From assembly GCA_963556145.1 (NCBI GenBank), contig OY744470.1, positions 3,224,001 to 3,288,000 on the forward strand: a stretch of 64,000 nucleotides of DNA, written 5' to 3'. How positions within the stretch are numbered: the stretch's first letter is position 1; every line of letters starts with the position of its first letter. The DNA comes from Hygrocybe punicea. Its lineage: Eukaryota; Basidiomycota; Agaricomycetes; Agaricales; Hygrophoraceae. Below the pieces are notes generated by a model, which saw only the letters and a list, made by a program, of their open reading frames with translations, made no database searches and was not told the origin of the DNA. Both the position numbers and the translations under genes were made by a program. Positions 43,216 to 55,375 of the stretch are shown here, in pieces.

Positions 43216-44199
43216 AGTCATATATAATATGCACATTGAAATCGTTCCCAATGCAAGCAGTGATTTCTTGTCAAAGAGGTATAATACAATGTTCCACCTT
43301 CAACCCTCGGCAATCCAATTGTAGACATAATAGTATGACCTGTATATTGGATGGGTCTGTACAAGTGCTACATATCCTTGCAATGCACCTCATACTTAAT
43401 ACATTATCAATACTGGTAAAACAGGCTGAATGGATTTCAGTAAATCATTGGGCCAGTGTCCCAGACACAGTATGCAGCATTGCAGTGCAACAGACACTGT
43501 CTGTTCCATAAATTCCATTCATGCATATCACACCTATCTTCATTATGTGTGCTGGAATTGGTTCAGGTGTTCAACACTGATCAAACTGTTACACAAGAAC
43601 ATTGTGTCACCAACTTCACAGCTTCATGAATCGGAAGCATTGCTAGTGCACAAGCTGAACCAGTCATCTTGTTGATTCTGGTATCATCAAACCCAGTGAT
43701 CTTATCAAAGTGGTTCCAATACAAGTGCAGTTGGTGTCATTGTACATGTGTTTATTTCTACCATACTCACAAGAGGTCATTCTTGACCCGACAAATAATT
43801 CAGATACTTAGAGTTTCTGGATATACTTACTATGTATTCTGTAAAACTTTCACAGAGTAACTATGACTACTGATAGAGTAGTAAATTAGTTGTATATATG
43901 CCAGCATGAACACTGCAAACTTGATATGAAAGATGCCAATTTGGGATCTGATATTGCATTATGACAAATTGGAAGGAACAGGGTATAATCAATTATCAAA
44001 GCTGTATCATTGTAGTATGGTATCTGAATGGTATCTGAATGGCATCAGTATGTAATAATAAAGGAAATATTAATAACTTTGCAAATATTGATTATCATAG
44101 CAGCATCATAATACTGTATGATTTGTATCCACTTATTCTCTCATTACTAAAAAGGGACGAGTAACCTGCCATGCAAAGCAATGGCCCACACCCCACTAG

Positions 44200-45010
44200 T
44201 AAAGTATAAGTAGAATGCCAACTGAAAAATTACATGAGAATATCTATAAATCACTGACAAAATGTGTAACCACATTGGTGTGATTCTGAAGGAGTATGGT
44301 TACTATGATGTGAGGATGGAATAGTGATGATATACAGAGGGGCACCATTCATGCCTGGGGCAGCAGGGAAAGGGTAACAACAGACCATGGTACTCAAATC
44401 TAGGCAATTGTTCACATTTATCTTCAGGAAATAGGGAGCAAAGACTGTCAGAATGCCAGTGGTGGCATGGGTGATGTTCAAACCTGGCAATCATTAGCAT
44501 TCTTCCCTAGGAGACTGAGGCCAGTGGCAAGGGTGTTCTTCTGCTTGTGAAGGAAAATGACAATGAGGGTTATAGTCAAACATTCAAGTTGGCAATTGTT
44601 CAGATTCATCTCTGGAGAATTTGGGGGAGGGACTTTCGGGACAACAAAGAGGAGGGTGATAGGTTCTTCTCTAGGATTCATGGGGACTTTCAGGGCAGCC
44701 TAGAAGATGAGGGTAGCTCCATAGGTAATAAAACCTATCATGTATATGTCCATATCAAGGGGACCTAACAAAATATATTCAATCAATAAAAATAACAGTA
44801 ACAGTAGCACATAGGAATGATGTGGAATATTTGGATAACAATGGAGTGGAAAATGCACCTGAGCAAGAAATACATCAGAATAGATGGTCTACAGTGCCCA
44901 AAGTGGGGAGGATAATATTTCCTGACAATGTGGAGCATGACCTGCACTTCTGGATTCCACAGCCAACATCATCGTATCAGGAAAAGGATTTGGTCATCAT
45001 TGATGTTGCA
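44200..45010. other. Between Helitron-like copies: unrecognised coding fragments
   Basis: Short plus-strand frames are seen, one (44822-45010) reading NRWSTVPKVGRIIFPDNVEH and FWIPQPTSSYQEKDLVIIDV, cut by the Helitron-like copy at 45011. A second (44547-44768) reads KLAIVQIHLWRIWGRDFRDN. No family is recognised. They may be pieces of one broken element gene. Confidence 0.35.
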
Positions 45011-46714
45011 TTACGAGTCCCTATAAGGGAATCGTTCTATATGGTGGATTCTCAAACTCAGGGTCAGACTCTAATTTGCCAAGCCATGGGAACAATTTTG
45101 TCAAACTGTGGGAACAATTTTGAAGCCCTGGGAATAATTATGAAACCGTGTAACTGGGCGGAGTTGAGTGTGAGAATTTGTTCGCCCAATCAGCAAGAAC
45201 AATAAGGCAGCCGGATCACAGCAGCCAATGTGGAAATGGGTAGTGTTATATCATTTTGGTATTGCAATTGCAATCGGTTTCTTATAATAATCACATGCAT
45301 TGGTAATGCAATGCACATGTATGAATGAACAATATGTCAGTGGTATCTGTCATGTAGCTATATCTACTGTGTGCATTAGAATTATTGACAATGCAAGCAG
45401 TGACTATTTGTCACACAGGTCCAAATGTGTTTGATGTGTTTGGTAAAGTGTTTGGTCAGTGTCCCAGCCTTAATCTTGGGCATTCCACTTGCACAAACAT
45501 CAGTACGAACAACGTATTGGATGTATCTGTAATGTAGATGCATGTACAATGTGCATTAGAATTAGTGACAATGCAGGCAGTGACTATTTGTCACAAAGCT
45601 CCAAAGGTGTTCGGTAAGTGTTTGGTAGGTGTTACAGTTTTCATCTGAGACATTCCCAATGCACAAACCATGGTATGAACAGCACATTGGATGTGTCTGT
45701 GATGTAGCAATATTTAATATGCACTTTGAAATCATTAACAATGCAAGCAGTGCTTACTCATTTAACAGGTAGAACAATGTATCAGAAAGCATTCAGCAAG
45801 CTTCCCAGGTATAATATGGTCTTCTAGCTTCAATGCTGGGCAATGCAATTGTACAAACAGTAGTATGACCTGTATATTGGATGGGTCTGTACTATTGCTA
45901 TATAACCTTGCAATGCACATCATACTTAATACATTCTAAATACTGGTACAATAGGCTGAATGGTTTTCAGCAAATCATTGGGCCAGTGACTCAGGCACAG
46001 TATGCAGCATTGCAGTGCAACAGACACTGTCTGTTCCATAAATTCCATGCATGCCACACCTATCTTGATCATGTGTGCTGGAAATGGTTCAGGTGTCCAA
46101 TACTCATCAAACTGTTTGACAAGAACATTGCGTCACCAATTTCCCAGCTTCATTTAATCTGCAGCATTGCCAGTGTACACAAGCTGAACCAGTCATATTG
46201 TTGATTCTGGTACTCATCAAAACCATCAATCTTATCAAAGTGATTCCAATAGCAGTGCAATTGGTATCATTGTGCATGGGATTATTTCTACGTACTCACA
46301 GGAGGTTGTTCCTGACCTGACAAATAATTCAGATACTTAGCATTTCTGGATATACTTACTACACATTCTGTAAAATCTTCAGAGTAACTATGACTAATAA
46401 TAAAGTAGTAAGGTAGTTAGTTATATATCTGCCAACTCGAACACTGCAAACTTTATATGAAATATGTCAATTTGGGATCTGATATTGGGTCATGACAAAT
46501 TGGAAGGAACAGGATATAATCAATTAATATCATTGTAGTATGGTATCAGAATGGTATCTGACTAGCATCAGTATGTAATAATAAAGGAAATATCAATAAC
46601 TTCGCAAATATTTATTATCATAGAAGGGTAATAATACTGTATTATTTGTATACTCTCATTACTAAAAAGGGATGAGTAACCTGCCATGCAAAGCAATGGC
46701 CCACACCCCACTAG
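45011..46714 (+). mobile_element. Helitron-like non-autonomous element, copy 2
   Basis: Start and end as in copy 1, with CTAG at 46711-46714 followed by T. At 1.7 kb it lacks the satellite expansion and the MITE, and so shows the shorter form. It inserted into a coding relic after D-L-V-I-I-D-V-A. Confidence 0.5.
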
Positions 46715-47865
46715 TGAGGAAAAGGGGAATTATTGAATAGGCTGTTTTCATTGGTTTTTTATGATAGTACACCAAAAGAGGGAAGGTGCTTTGACATAAT
46801 GATCCCATAGAAATTCCATACAAGTATGTGTTCTAACTACTGAGTGTACTGTACAGCCAATAACAATTGCAGAGAGCCATGAAATACCCCATTGCAACCA
46901 CCCCATACTAGCTGAGTGACTTTCCACTAGGGATGAAAATGTTGATCATATAGTTGTAGTTGGATTGAAAGTTGATGTCTTTTATGACATGGCCTTGAAG
47001 GTGGACCTGGTATTTTCAGGAGGCTAACAGGTAATAGAATTGTTCGGGGGATTGGCAGGCACCAGGGATAAGCTGCACAAAGTCATCTGTAATATCCCAG
47101 ACAGAGATGATATTATGGTCCATAATATGCAGGCCACTAGAGTAAATGAAGTTGAGAAAGAAGAGGGACAATTGGTGCAGCCAGAAATATGACTGTTGCA
47201 AGAGAATAATTTTGTTGCAGGAGTGGTGACTTTATCCACCTGAAGGAGTGTCAAAATTGAGCTACAACTAGATGATGAATTGAAAACTTACCCCAATGTC
47301 AATGATTTGTTGCTTGTGGGGGTTCTTCAGACTGTGCATGAAGGTTTGAGTGATGGTTTGAGTACAAGTTGACATCAGACCCTTTTATCATGCTCACAGC
47401 AGAGTTCTATATTATATAGCATTTCTTAGTGTTACCAGGGCACAAAAGCCACTGGCCATTTAAGCTGCCAAATCGGCTGCAGTCTTTACAAGCTCAGCTC
47501 CAATTTTCAGCAACTTTGTAGTTGTACACTATCATCTGTCTCCTGTGTCAATCAATGGTTGTTTCAACATATAATTGGTGCTACCAAGTCCCAAGTACAG
47601 AAGTAGATACAAAAGTCTTGGTTACAAAAAATCATTATATCAAAAAATGTTTTCATGATAGCGTAAACTACAGATGGAACTCATACATCAAAGAGCAGGG
47701 ATGGGCGTGCAGCCAGCAAAGATGAACAGCCAACAAGAGGCAAGAGAACAATGAAAGTGATAAGAATGAGAAAAGGAACCAACTCAGCCTGCCCATCCAG
47801 TCAGCAATGAACTTCCTCCCTTATGTCTCAGACAGACTCTTGTGCAGGATGGCAGCTCTTTTAGG
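46715..47865 (-). pseudogene. Unrecognised minus-strand coding relic
   Basis: A minus-strand frame (47201-47016) reads MDHNIISVWDITDDFVQLIP and ACQSPEQFYYLLAS. Donor-like GTAAGTTTTC lies on the minus strand near 47290. The rest is too broken to follow. Probably a fragment of a DNA-transposon gene, but the family is not identified. Confidence 0.3.
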
Positions 47866-47870
47866 CATTG

Positions 47871-49501
47871 TGTTATGGATTGCTTCTGCAGCAGGCTCCG
47901 GCAACAATCAACTTAACTGGGGATCGGTTTCCAGAGGAGAGAACAGCAGTTTCATTGTTGCTTATAACTAAGACAACACTGCTACAAGGGGGGGGGGTTC
48001 ATGGTCTAATGTCATTGTGAGCTCTGGGGGTTACTCAAGACAGAGGGTCTGCCCTAAGAACCAGACTAAACATAAAGAAGAGAAAAGAAGAAAAAGTCCG
48101 AACCAACTACTAGAACAGTAGATATAGTGACTGGTCTTGAGGGGAGGTAAATGGAAATCCAACCATGAAGTTACAGCAAGTCCAACAACACCATGTGTTC
48201 ACCATGAGGCAGACATGAGGCATCCTCATGTCAATGTTCTCGCGATCCAACTGGAGGCCCAGGTGTCATTAAGGGATAGAGGAGGTCCGGATTACTCAGA
48301 TAATTTGTCATCGGATCATGTGATATGCAGAATTGCCAATTTGGGGTCTACACTTGCTGTAATGGGCAAGTAGGTAGTCTGGCAGGCACATTGCACAGTT
48401 GGGTTGGAGAGAGGCATCATCCAGTGTGGGATTTGTGAAGGGAGTGTCTTGAGGTAGTGTGGATATAGTGGCAAGGTTGGTATGAAAGAAAACAAAGGAA
48501 TGTGCTGGGGGAAAACCAACTGGAACAGTGGGATAGTTGAGGTCAGACATGCAAACAGCATAAGCTGTGCTGGATGATGATGCCTATGTCAATGACGTAT
48601 TGAGGGGTGATGTCTTTTCCTGTGTGTAGAACAATGAGGTTCACCTGATGTTGGTATTTGTCCAAGAAAGGGTATTGTTGTAAACAAGTGTGAGAGGTAT
48701 CAAGGTTACAGATGAAAAAGGATAAATGAATGTGGGTCCAGGTTTCAAGTCATGGCACAGGTGACAAGCTGTGGGAACAAATTGTCAGGTACTGCATTGA
48801 AGCGATGACATGTGAACGATACACAATAGGGGTCGGTTCACTGTATTGGGAAGTCATATGGTCTGTGGTTGACATCTGAAGGTGTGTGCTTTGGCGATGG
48901 TCAGATTGGAGGGAACAGTGAAATGTCTTGTGATCGAGGATTGTTCAGAGTATACAAGCAGGTGAGGAATGTTGTCAGATCATCAGAGAGGATAATGGTA
49001 GGTACAGGATATGAAAGTGGAAACTATATATCTGGGAATGGAAATTGTCAATTATGTGTTGATATACTGTTGAGGCGGATGTTGGTTTCATCAATGAAGG
49101 AAGGTTGCCTTTTCCAGAGGCAAATCATAACAATGTAGAAACCAATCAGGAAGGTGATCGCTATGGCACCAATGATCATCATAGTTATGAACTATTTGGT
49201 GAGGATAGCCATTGTGAGTCAGTTTGGGAAGACATTATGTCATACAGCAAAGACAATGAAAGAGATGTCCATTGGCAAGGTGACTATTCGGGTGCAGCAA
49301 GGTCATGTGGGGATGTGTCCATGGTTGGTCTGGATTGTTCTAGAAGAAAGGATAAAAAGGAAACAAGAACAAGAATAAACAATGGTGTCCAAAAGAAGAC
49401 AAAAGGCAAATGAAAATGAAAAAAGGAAGGTGTGGTAATGCAGAATCATCATGGTGGATAATGGAGTTGGAATCAGAGTTGCGGAGTTGCAAAATGTAAC
49501 A
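47871..49501 (+). repeat. Solo LTR B (1631 bp)
   Basis: Begins TGTTATGGATTGC and ends AAATGTAACA, with a perfect 5-bp duplication CATTG (47866-47870, 49502-49506). Same family as solo LTR A. It includes a G-run (about 47982-47997). Open frames in it have no recognisable product. Shown in the same arbitrary orientation as LTR A. Confidence 0.88.
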
Positions 49502-49506
49502 CATTG

Positions 49507-49948
49507 CTTGGTTGAACGAGCATAATGTTTCGGTCCATTGGAGTTACAGATGTTTGAGATGCCGGTAGAAGTGGTACCAGGGTGGGCAGGTAAGGATTAT
49601 TCTGCTGCAGAATCAGTAATGAGACTAGCAACATGTATTGTTTGTTTCTGAATGATGACATAGGGTAAAGGAGGCTTGATGATGATTGCAAGAGCCCTTC
49701 CATCCAAGCGGTGGAGTGGTAGCGAGTGCCTGGTCATGTGACGAGGCTCCCACGGTTCGTTGTAGACAGATCCCTGTCCATAGTCAGTCCCAATCAAGCC
49801 TTCCTCGCCAGCTCTCCAGCGAGACTCTCCAGCTAGCCCTTGGAGCGGTACCTCCATACCACTCCAGCGGCTAATGCAGCTTCATATTCTGCATCGAATA
49901 TAAATGGCGTATCCCCATCATCGACTGCTGATTGCATAGCCACTTGTA
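49507..49948. repeat. LTR fragment related to the GYP1 LTR
   Basis: Contains CCCACGGTTCGTTGTAG, shared with the GYP1 LTR (28801-28817), and repeated CTCTCCAGC words. No intact boundary is seen. No gene is recognised. Confidence 0.45.
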
Positions 49949-50600
49949 TAGTGTTGCTATAGTCCAGTTCGGAACCAGTCTGAACCTGGTTCAAACCCCG
50001 AACCAAACCCTAAGTTCAGTCTAAGTTCAGCACTTTGGCTGAACTGAACTGCAGGTCCAGTTCTGGGTTCCAGGCCCTTCAGAATTTTCTGAACAGCTTG
50101 GAACCAGGTCCAAACCATGAACTCATTCTCTGTAGATACTGAAATGTTTAATTTTTGTGTTTAAATTTTGTTTATGCAATTCCAGGAACTTAGATCATGT
50201 GATCTTAAACATGGATGCGAAATGTCGACTCAACAACAATAACAGCAATACTCACAAGGCAAAATGGTAAGCAAACAAATAGTCTTCACTTTACTGACAT
50301 TTTCTTACACAGAGCAGCATGATGAGGATGGCCAGCAACAGCAGTGGCAGCAGCAGCACCACCAATGCCCACACCAATGCCTGCCCACGCCCATGCCAAC
50401 ACCATGCCCACACCAACACCATGCCCACGATGGGAACAAGGGATGGTAGCAACACAAGGACACAGCAGGGAGTGCTCCCCATATTTTTCTGTGACAGGTT
50501 TGCATCCCATACTCCCCCTTGATATCTTCGAAGCAACATATCTCCAACCGCCACAACCTCAATCATATTGACCACCAATCTGATTGCACAACAAGTGATC
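49949..50600. mobile_element. Truncated hAT-type MITE, relative of 25586-26975
   Basis: The left end TAGTGTTGCTATAGTCCAGT is followed by GAACC/GGTTC-rich subterminal sequence, then a spliced-looking segment (GTAAGC near 50269 to ACACAG near 50311) and a CAG/CCA-rich tract (50330-50430). No matching right end or duplication of CACTTGTA is visible before the next LTR. Confidence 0.55.
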
Positions 50601-50604
50601 GCGT

Positions 50605-51225
50605 TGTGACGGTGAGTTCTGCTGTAGACCCGGAATGGGAATCTACGGAAAGGGTGATCAGCTAAGAAGTGATCAGAGGAGTAAAGTCTTTCTAAGGTGT
50701 CTAGTCAATCCAACCCGAATCCAGGGTTCCAGATCAGAGGGGAAGTGAAGGGAGTGGAGTACAAAGACTAATATGGAGACGATACGAAGTGAGGACTAAG
50801 AAATAGAACTGAAGGGGAGTGATAACCTGTAATATGATGGGATGTAATATGATCCGGTGTGATATGATACGGTGTAATATGATGGTACATCTTTTATACT
50901 ACTGGGAGTGATCCTGTGCTGTAGTAACTATGTACTATAAGCGAAGGCTGTAACTGATAGGAGTGGAGTGGAGTGAAGGAATGCTATGTACTAGGAGACG
51001 GGAAACATAGATACATGATATATGACTATAAACGTACTGATTCCAAGTCATTAGAGACATTGCAGTGCGTGTAGGAACGATTCCAGAGGTGGAATCCGGA
51101 GCGGAATTAATGGAGAGGACCGGAATCGGGCGGAATTGACAATACATGAATGGGAATGGACGGGGACGATGTGGGATATGAAGAGGATTTGGGTCCAGAC
51201 GGCCCAGAGCCTCTACAGTGTTACA
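50605..51225 (-). repeat. Probable LTR (621 bp), minus orientation
   Basis: Bounded by TGTGACGG and GTGTTACA (TG...CA, imperfect inverted ends). TATAAAAG on the minus strand near 50890 suggests its direction. It contains a 14-17 bp tandem run of AATATGATGG-type units (50825-50885). No 5-bp duplication was found. It abuts the GYP3 pol fragment. Confidence 0.5.
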
Positions 51226-51678
51226 AAAACGAGACTGCGATATAACTATTCCAAAGTCTATAAAGCTCGATGAGCAGCTATGATTCGATTTGAAAAAGTC
51301 CATGTCAGAATGATTCAGAATTTCAATTTTAAAAGGGGCGATCTAGTCCTCATGCGAAACACTGTGATTGAAAAGGCACTCAACAGAAAAATGTGCCCCC
51401 AGTATTTAGGACCACTTATTGTTGTATCCAGAAACTTCGGTGGAGTATATATCCTGTGTGAATTAGATGGATCAGTGTTGCATCGCCCAGTAGCCATGTT
51501 TAGAGTCATTCCATACTTTGCTGGAAAAATGATTGAATTCCCGGATTGCCTACTCGATATCAACACCAAACGACTTTGCAACATGCAGCAATCCAAGAAC
51601 AGCAGTGATGAAGAGCACGACTCAAACTGCGATGACTCTGACAGCAATACTGACAGCGAAGGCGATGATAACTACTGA
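51226..51678 (+). pseudogene. pol: GYP3 pol C-terminus (integrase tail)
   Basis: Reads K-V-Y-K-A-R-*-A-A, then MIRFEKVHVRMIQNFNFKRG, DLVLMRNTVIEKALNRKM, PQYLGPLIVVSRNFGGVYI and PVAMFRVIPYFA, the conserved end of many fungal gypsy polyproteins. It ends in an acidic Ser/Asp tail (SNCDDSDSNTDSEGDDN). A TGA lies just upstream of the 132-residue open part, and everything before it is missing, so it is a fragment. Confidence 0.8.
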
Positions 51679-52083
51679 CGAAACTTTGGTTTTGTAGCAG
51701 TTGTATGGCGATCATCTTCACGATGGTAGACCTGTATTCGGCGATGATGATACTTTGTTCAGAGCCATTTACTTTAATTTTTTTCTTATGTTCACACTTT
51801 TGGCAACAAGTTTTTTTTACAAGCGATGTAGAAACGATATACATAACAAAAACAACAAAACAAGAATTGTATTGTGAAAGGAGGAGCTCTCGATGCTCCT
51901 ATCGGTGATTCTACTTCGACATATTCTCCATCTCCCCCAGCATGGATTCCAGCTCGACCACAATTCTTCGATGAGCTTCAGCACAAATGTGAGCTTGCGC
52001 AAGCTCCTCTCACAAGACCGCTAATTCCCCCTCTCGAAATTCTCCATCAGTATCATTTGCCTTCCCTTTGAGACCGCATTTCA

Positions 52084-52563
52084 CTATAGAACCCGGATTT
52101 GTGACGACGATGTGACCGATAGTCCAGTGACTCCTAGAAACTCCACTTTGAATGTCAATATGGTGACATAGATAATGTTGCAACACATGTTTAGGTCTCC
52201 TTGACCATCGTCTGCCCTTGCGAGTAACCCCTTCCCAATAACAACTTCGGTGGTTGTGAACACATTTGGCACAGTGAAGTTCCGAATTATTGATGTTGCA
52301 TGTGATTTCCTGGCAGACACAGTTATCACACCTCTGTATGTGATCATCAAATGTGGACTAATGTCTGAGAAAATTGTGCTCATCTTTTCTTTCACTGGAA
52401 GTAACCCCAGGTTGTCAGCACTTCGCCTCCATTTGAAAAGCCATGAAGGGCTATCTTCTGACACTGGAGACCCAGTAGTCGACTCAATGAGTTGATCGAC
52501 ATAGTCATCGCCAGTTGCTTGAGAAGTACTCAACAGTGCAGGCAATGACATGATGGAAGACAA
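52084..52563 (-). CDS. Hypothetical ORF between GYP3 pol and the cysteine-cluster gene
   Basis: An open frame of 159 residues starting MSSIMSLPALLSTSQATGDD, with LFKWRRSADNLGLLPVKEKM and NFTVPNVFTTTEVVIGKG. No family is recognised. It lies on the same strand as the cysteine-cluster gene, about 185 bp past its stop. It could be a second antisense gene, a gene remnant or chance. No matching frame exists in GYP4. Confidence 0.3.
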   Translation of the reverse strand: MSSIMSLPALLSTSQATGDDYVDQLIESTTGSPVSEDSPSWLFKWRRSADNLGLLPVKEKMSTIFSDISPHLMITYRGVITVSARKSHATSIIRNFTVPNVFTTTEVVIGKGLLARADDGQGDLNMCCNIIYVTILTFKVEFLGVTGLSVTSSSQIRVL

Positions 52564-52747
52564 GCAAGATCAGATAGGTTACCTGATCAGTGATCCATCA
52601 ACTACGCGATGTGATCTATCATGTGACAAATGTGAGGATTCCAAATTCATTTACCTCACACTTTGGGTGACTTAAAATTGGCCTGTGACACAGTGCAAAA
52701 AAGGAAAATAAAAATAAAATAAAAATAATGACTAAAGTTTACAAGTA

Positions 52748-53962
52748 CTATAGCCATTCACTAAACTGGTCACGCTCCTCCTTGAGAGTCTCCATGAATT
52801 GCTGGTACAACATCGCCTTCAGTCACATCCATGCGAGCTCCTCCTCTAGCGACAACAGTTCGGCCTCAATCTCCTCGCAACACTTTGACTTAACTTTCCC
52901 CTTTTCCTTGGAAAAATGTGACCCAGACTTTGCTGACGAGCTGGGACCACTAGGTGGTTGCTCTCCGATCCAGGCCTTGTCTACAAAGGACTGACAGTGC
53001 TTGTCAGGATATCATCGAGGAAGGAATCAGACTACTTACATTCAGGAGGCTCAACCTCCTTTGACCTGCCAACCTTCATGCGTTTTGCCCATGACCTCAC
53101 CCCTAATTGTCTGACCCCATCCCAGAAACAACCTTTATGATCGTCGATGCATTTGCAACATTTCAAGTCATTATCGCTGTACTCGCATGGTGGATTCATT
53201 TTGAAGGCCTTACAACAATCACACTAAGGATCAGAGTTAGTGAACGATGCAAAGAAGAAATCAGAATCGCTTACCTTGCCACACATGGCAAGTAGCACCA
53301 AGGGCTTGTCATCATCATTATTGCGATCTTTCCATTTCAAATCTGAGTCCTTCTCAAATTGATCATCTTCGCATTTGCCCTCCTCCTTGTTGACTGGATT
53401 CAAAAGTGCATTGAGTGCCTCCTTGATTTGTTTTGCATTGTTTTGATTGTTTTCAAACTTGCGATAAAGGTTAACTTGGTCAAGTTTAATCTTCTCAACT
53501 TGATCGGTCTCGACCCACACCTTGATGGCCACTATCTCCTCAGAGAGACATGGTTGATCGGCCTCGTGATGTCATTGTTCCTCCTCTTCTTTGACCTTCA
53601 TCTTTGTGGCCTCGCATGCTTCAACCGCTTTTAATAGAGTCAGCATCAAGAACGAGCCACCCCAACTCACCCAGCCTTCCTCGGACACCTCCTTGAATAC
53701 CCCATGAGCATCCTCAACCCACTTGCTAACCACCAGATCAGCCTCTTTGCCCCAAGTCTTGGTAACTTCACAGTATTGCATCTAGACCAACAGAGTATTT
53801 AGTATGGAACTGAAGAATGAAAGAACTTACGATGGCCTTGACAAATTTTCACCCCCAGCCCTTGAGCTCAGGCTTCTCCATGAACGATTCCCTCAGGATT
53901 GAGTCGATGAGATTTGCGAGTTTGTCCTTGAAGGCAGCATACACGTTGATGGTAGAAGTCAT
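52748..53962 (-). pseudogene. GYP3 antisense cysteine-cluster/coiled-coil gene, three stops
   Basis: Four exons join with consistent phase: 53962-53831, 53781-53275, 53223-53040 and 52980-52748 (1056 nt, 351 residues). The introns are 49, 51 and 59 bp with GTAAGT/GTAAGC donors and TAG acceptors. It starts MTSTINVYAAFKDKLANLID. Residues 214-245 hold a six-Cys cluster (C214, C217, C226, C235, C238, C245; C-x2-C-x8-C-x8-C-x2-C-x6-C, with extra Cys at 216 and 236). A charged helical region precedes it, and a coiled-coil-like end follows (EEIEAELLSLEEELAWM). Three in-frame TGA codons break it. It lies between pol and the 3' LTR on the opposite strand, like the gene at 58399 in GYP4. Function unknown; a DNA- or RNA-binding role is inferred from the cluster only. 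Confidence 0.7.
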
Positions 53963-54130
53963 TTGGCAATCGAGTATTGGTTCGATGGAGTGGTGGCAAT
54001 GGTGATGTAAGGAAGCAGAAGAGATTCTAGAGAAGTTCTCACAACTCGCACATTATGTGTCAAGAAGGTCATGTGATCTGATCACATGTGGATTGACTGA
54101 GGACAGTCAAGATTTCAGTATTGGGCAAGA

Positions 54131-54876
54131 TGATATATACGCTGACTACTGAATCAATGAATTGAACAGGTTCTAGCTATCCTTCGAAACGAGCCCAACT
54201 TGCTGCAACCTTGCAATGGCTCACAACCACTAGTATGACCTTGTGATTGTATCGTGATCGTCTCCAATGAAATCACAGACCACGATAGAGAAGCCCTCGA
54301 ATATTGAGCCCCTGACTCTTGCATAATCGTTCACCTTTCATACAGCAATCCCCCATTTCATCTTAGATAGGCTAACTCAATTAGAACACTTATTCCCTTT
54401 CTCTCACCAAACTCCTTTGTTCTCCCTTTGTGATGAGATCATCTTCATCCTCCTTTCAGCACCCTTTTTTGGCTACATTTTCATGTGATTCCTACTCATT
54501 CCTTTCTTTCAACTCCTATTAGACTAGGTTTCCCTTCTTTCCATGACCTTTAACTCCACCTCTGATCTCTGACTGTCATTGTATAAATACCTGTGTAGAT
54601 TACGCTTAACCACAGCACTCGAGCATGTAGTTCCTCCCCCTCCCACTTCATTATATCTCCCTCGAAGTCATTGTGACATTACTTTCTTCAAGTTTGACCA
54701 TTGCCTACTTAAGTTCCATTACCTCGATCCTCTATCACTGTCATGACTTTTATTGCTAAGTTGCACCATCAATCGCAATTGTCGTGAGACTCGTAGAAGC
54801 TACTTACTTCACTTACTCGCAATTACACCAGTTGTAGAGTGTTGGTTTAGTGCTCAGCACCTCAACTAGCATATCA
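54131..54876 (+). repeat. GYP3 3' LTR
   Basis: Begins TGATATATACGC and ends AGCATATCA, an inverted-repeat end pair. It has a TATA box at 54582. It is homologous, inverted, to the tandem LTR in HAT1 (34975-36483). Confidence 0.7.
54582..54589 (+). promoter_or_regulatory. TATA box in GYP3 LTR
   Basis: TATAAATA, a consensus match on the plus strand, which sets the direction of the LTR promoter and thereby of GYP3. Confidence 0.5.
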
Positions 54877-55375
54877 ATGATCAGCAGGATATGCCCATGT
54901 GATGGACTAGGCAGTAAAAACCATACTACCTGTCTTCCGTGGGCCATTGGTGACAGGCCATTGGCAATCTGGGCAATTAGTGGGATACAGCTGGGTGATG
55001 GACAGGTGACAAGTAGGAAATGAGTGGGTGACAAGTGGGCAACAAATAGGTGACAAGTGGGATTTAACTTTAAGCTCAGTTGGATATAAAATCTGTTGCG
55101 ATGTTTAAGCAGCCTTTGAACTTAATATTTTGTAATCTATTTGGGGTTTGTCAAAATTTTAAATGGGATAATCCATTTTACCTGGGTTTGTTTTTAAAAT
55201 TTACATGGATTTTGAATACTTGAGCAAAGTTTAACTTTTTGGGTGACCCAAATCCATAATGAGGATATACATTTAGATGATTGCAAGTTCCAATTCCAAA
55301 CATTTTATTCACAATAAGCTTCTAAATCTCCAATATATATAAACAATTAGCAGTAGTTGATTGTTTAACAGAATA
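54877..55375. other. No gene seen; short GGTGACAAGTGGG repeats
   Basis: About 500 bp. Near 55005-55070 a 15-18 bp phrase (GGTGACAAGTGGG type) is repeated about three times. The rest is AT-rich without recognisable features. Confidence 0.4.

Larger units (their letters stand above)
41205..44199 (+). mobile_element. Helitron-like non-autonomous element, copy 1
   Basis: Shares its start (TTACGAGTCCCTATAAGGGA) with copies at 45011 and 56352, and its end with copy 2: a hairpin GCCAT-GCAAAGCA-ATGGC, then CCACACCCCACTAG followed by T. A short hairpin about 10 bp before CTAG, no inverted terminal repeats and no target duplication fit a Helitron 3' end. The 5' end lacks the usual TC, so a related class (insertion between T and T) is possible. 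The interior holds tandem arrays and a CACTA-like MITE, with no Rep/helicase gene. Confidence 0.5.
51226..54876 (+). mobile_element. GYP3: truncated gypsy element with an opposite-strand gene
   Basis: Plus-strand pol C-terminus (51226-51678), an uncharacterised minus-strand frame (52084-52563), a spliced minus-strand cysteine-cluster gene (52748-53962) and a 3' LTR (54131-54876). The 5' portion is missing, replaced by another LTR. The LTR carries TATAAATA on the plus strand, the same direction as pol, so the cysteine-cluster gene is antisense to the element. Confidence 0.65.

Noticed and set aside
50605..51225. Calling 50605-51225 the 5' LTR of GYP3
   Set aside because: It does not match the GYP3 3' LTR at 54131-54876 and has the opposite TATA direction; it is a different LTR.
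52748..53962. The GYP3 cysteine-cluster gene as a normal host gene
   Set aside because: It lies between pol and the matching 3' LTR, and GYP4 shows the same arrangement, so an element gene is more likely; a host origin is not excluded.
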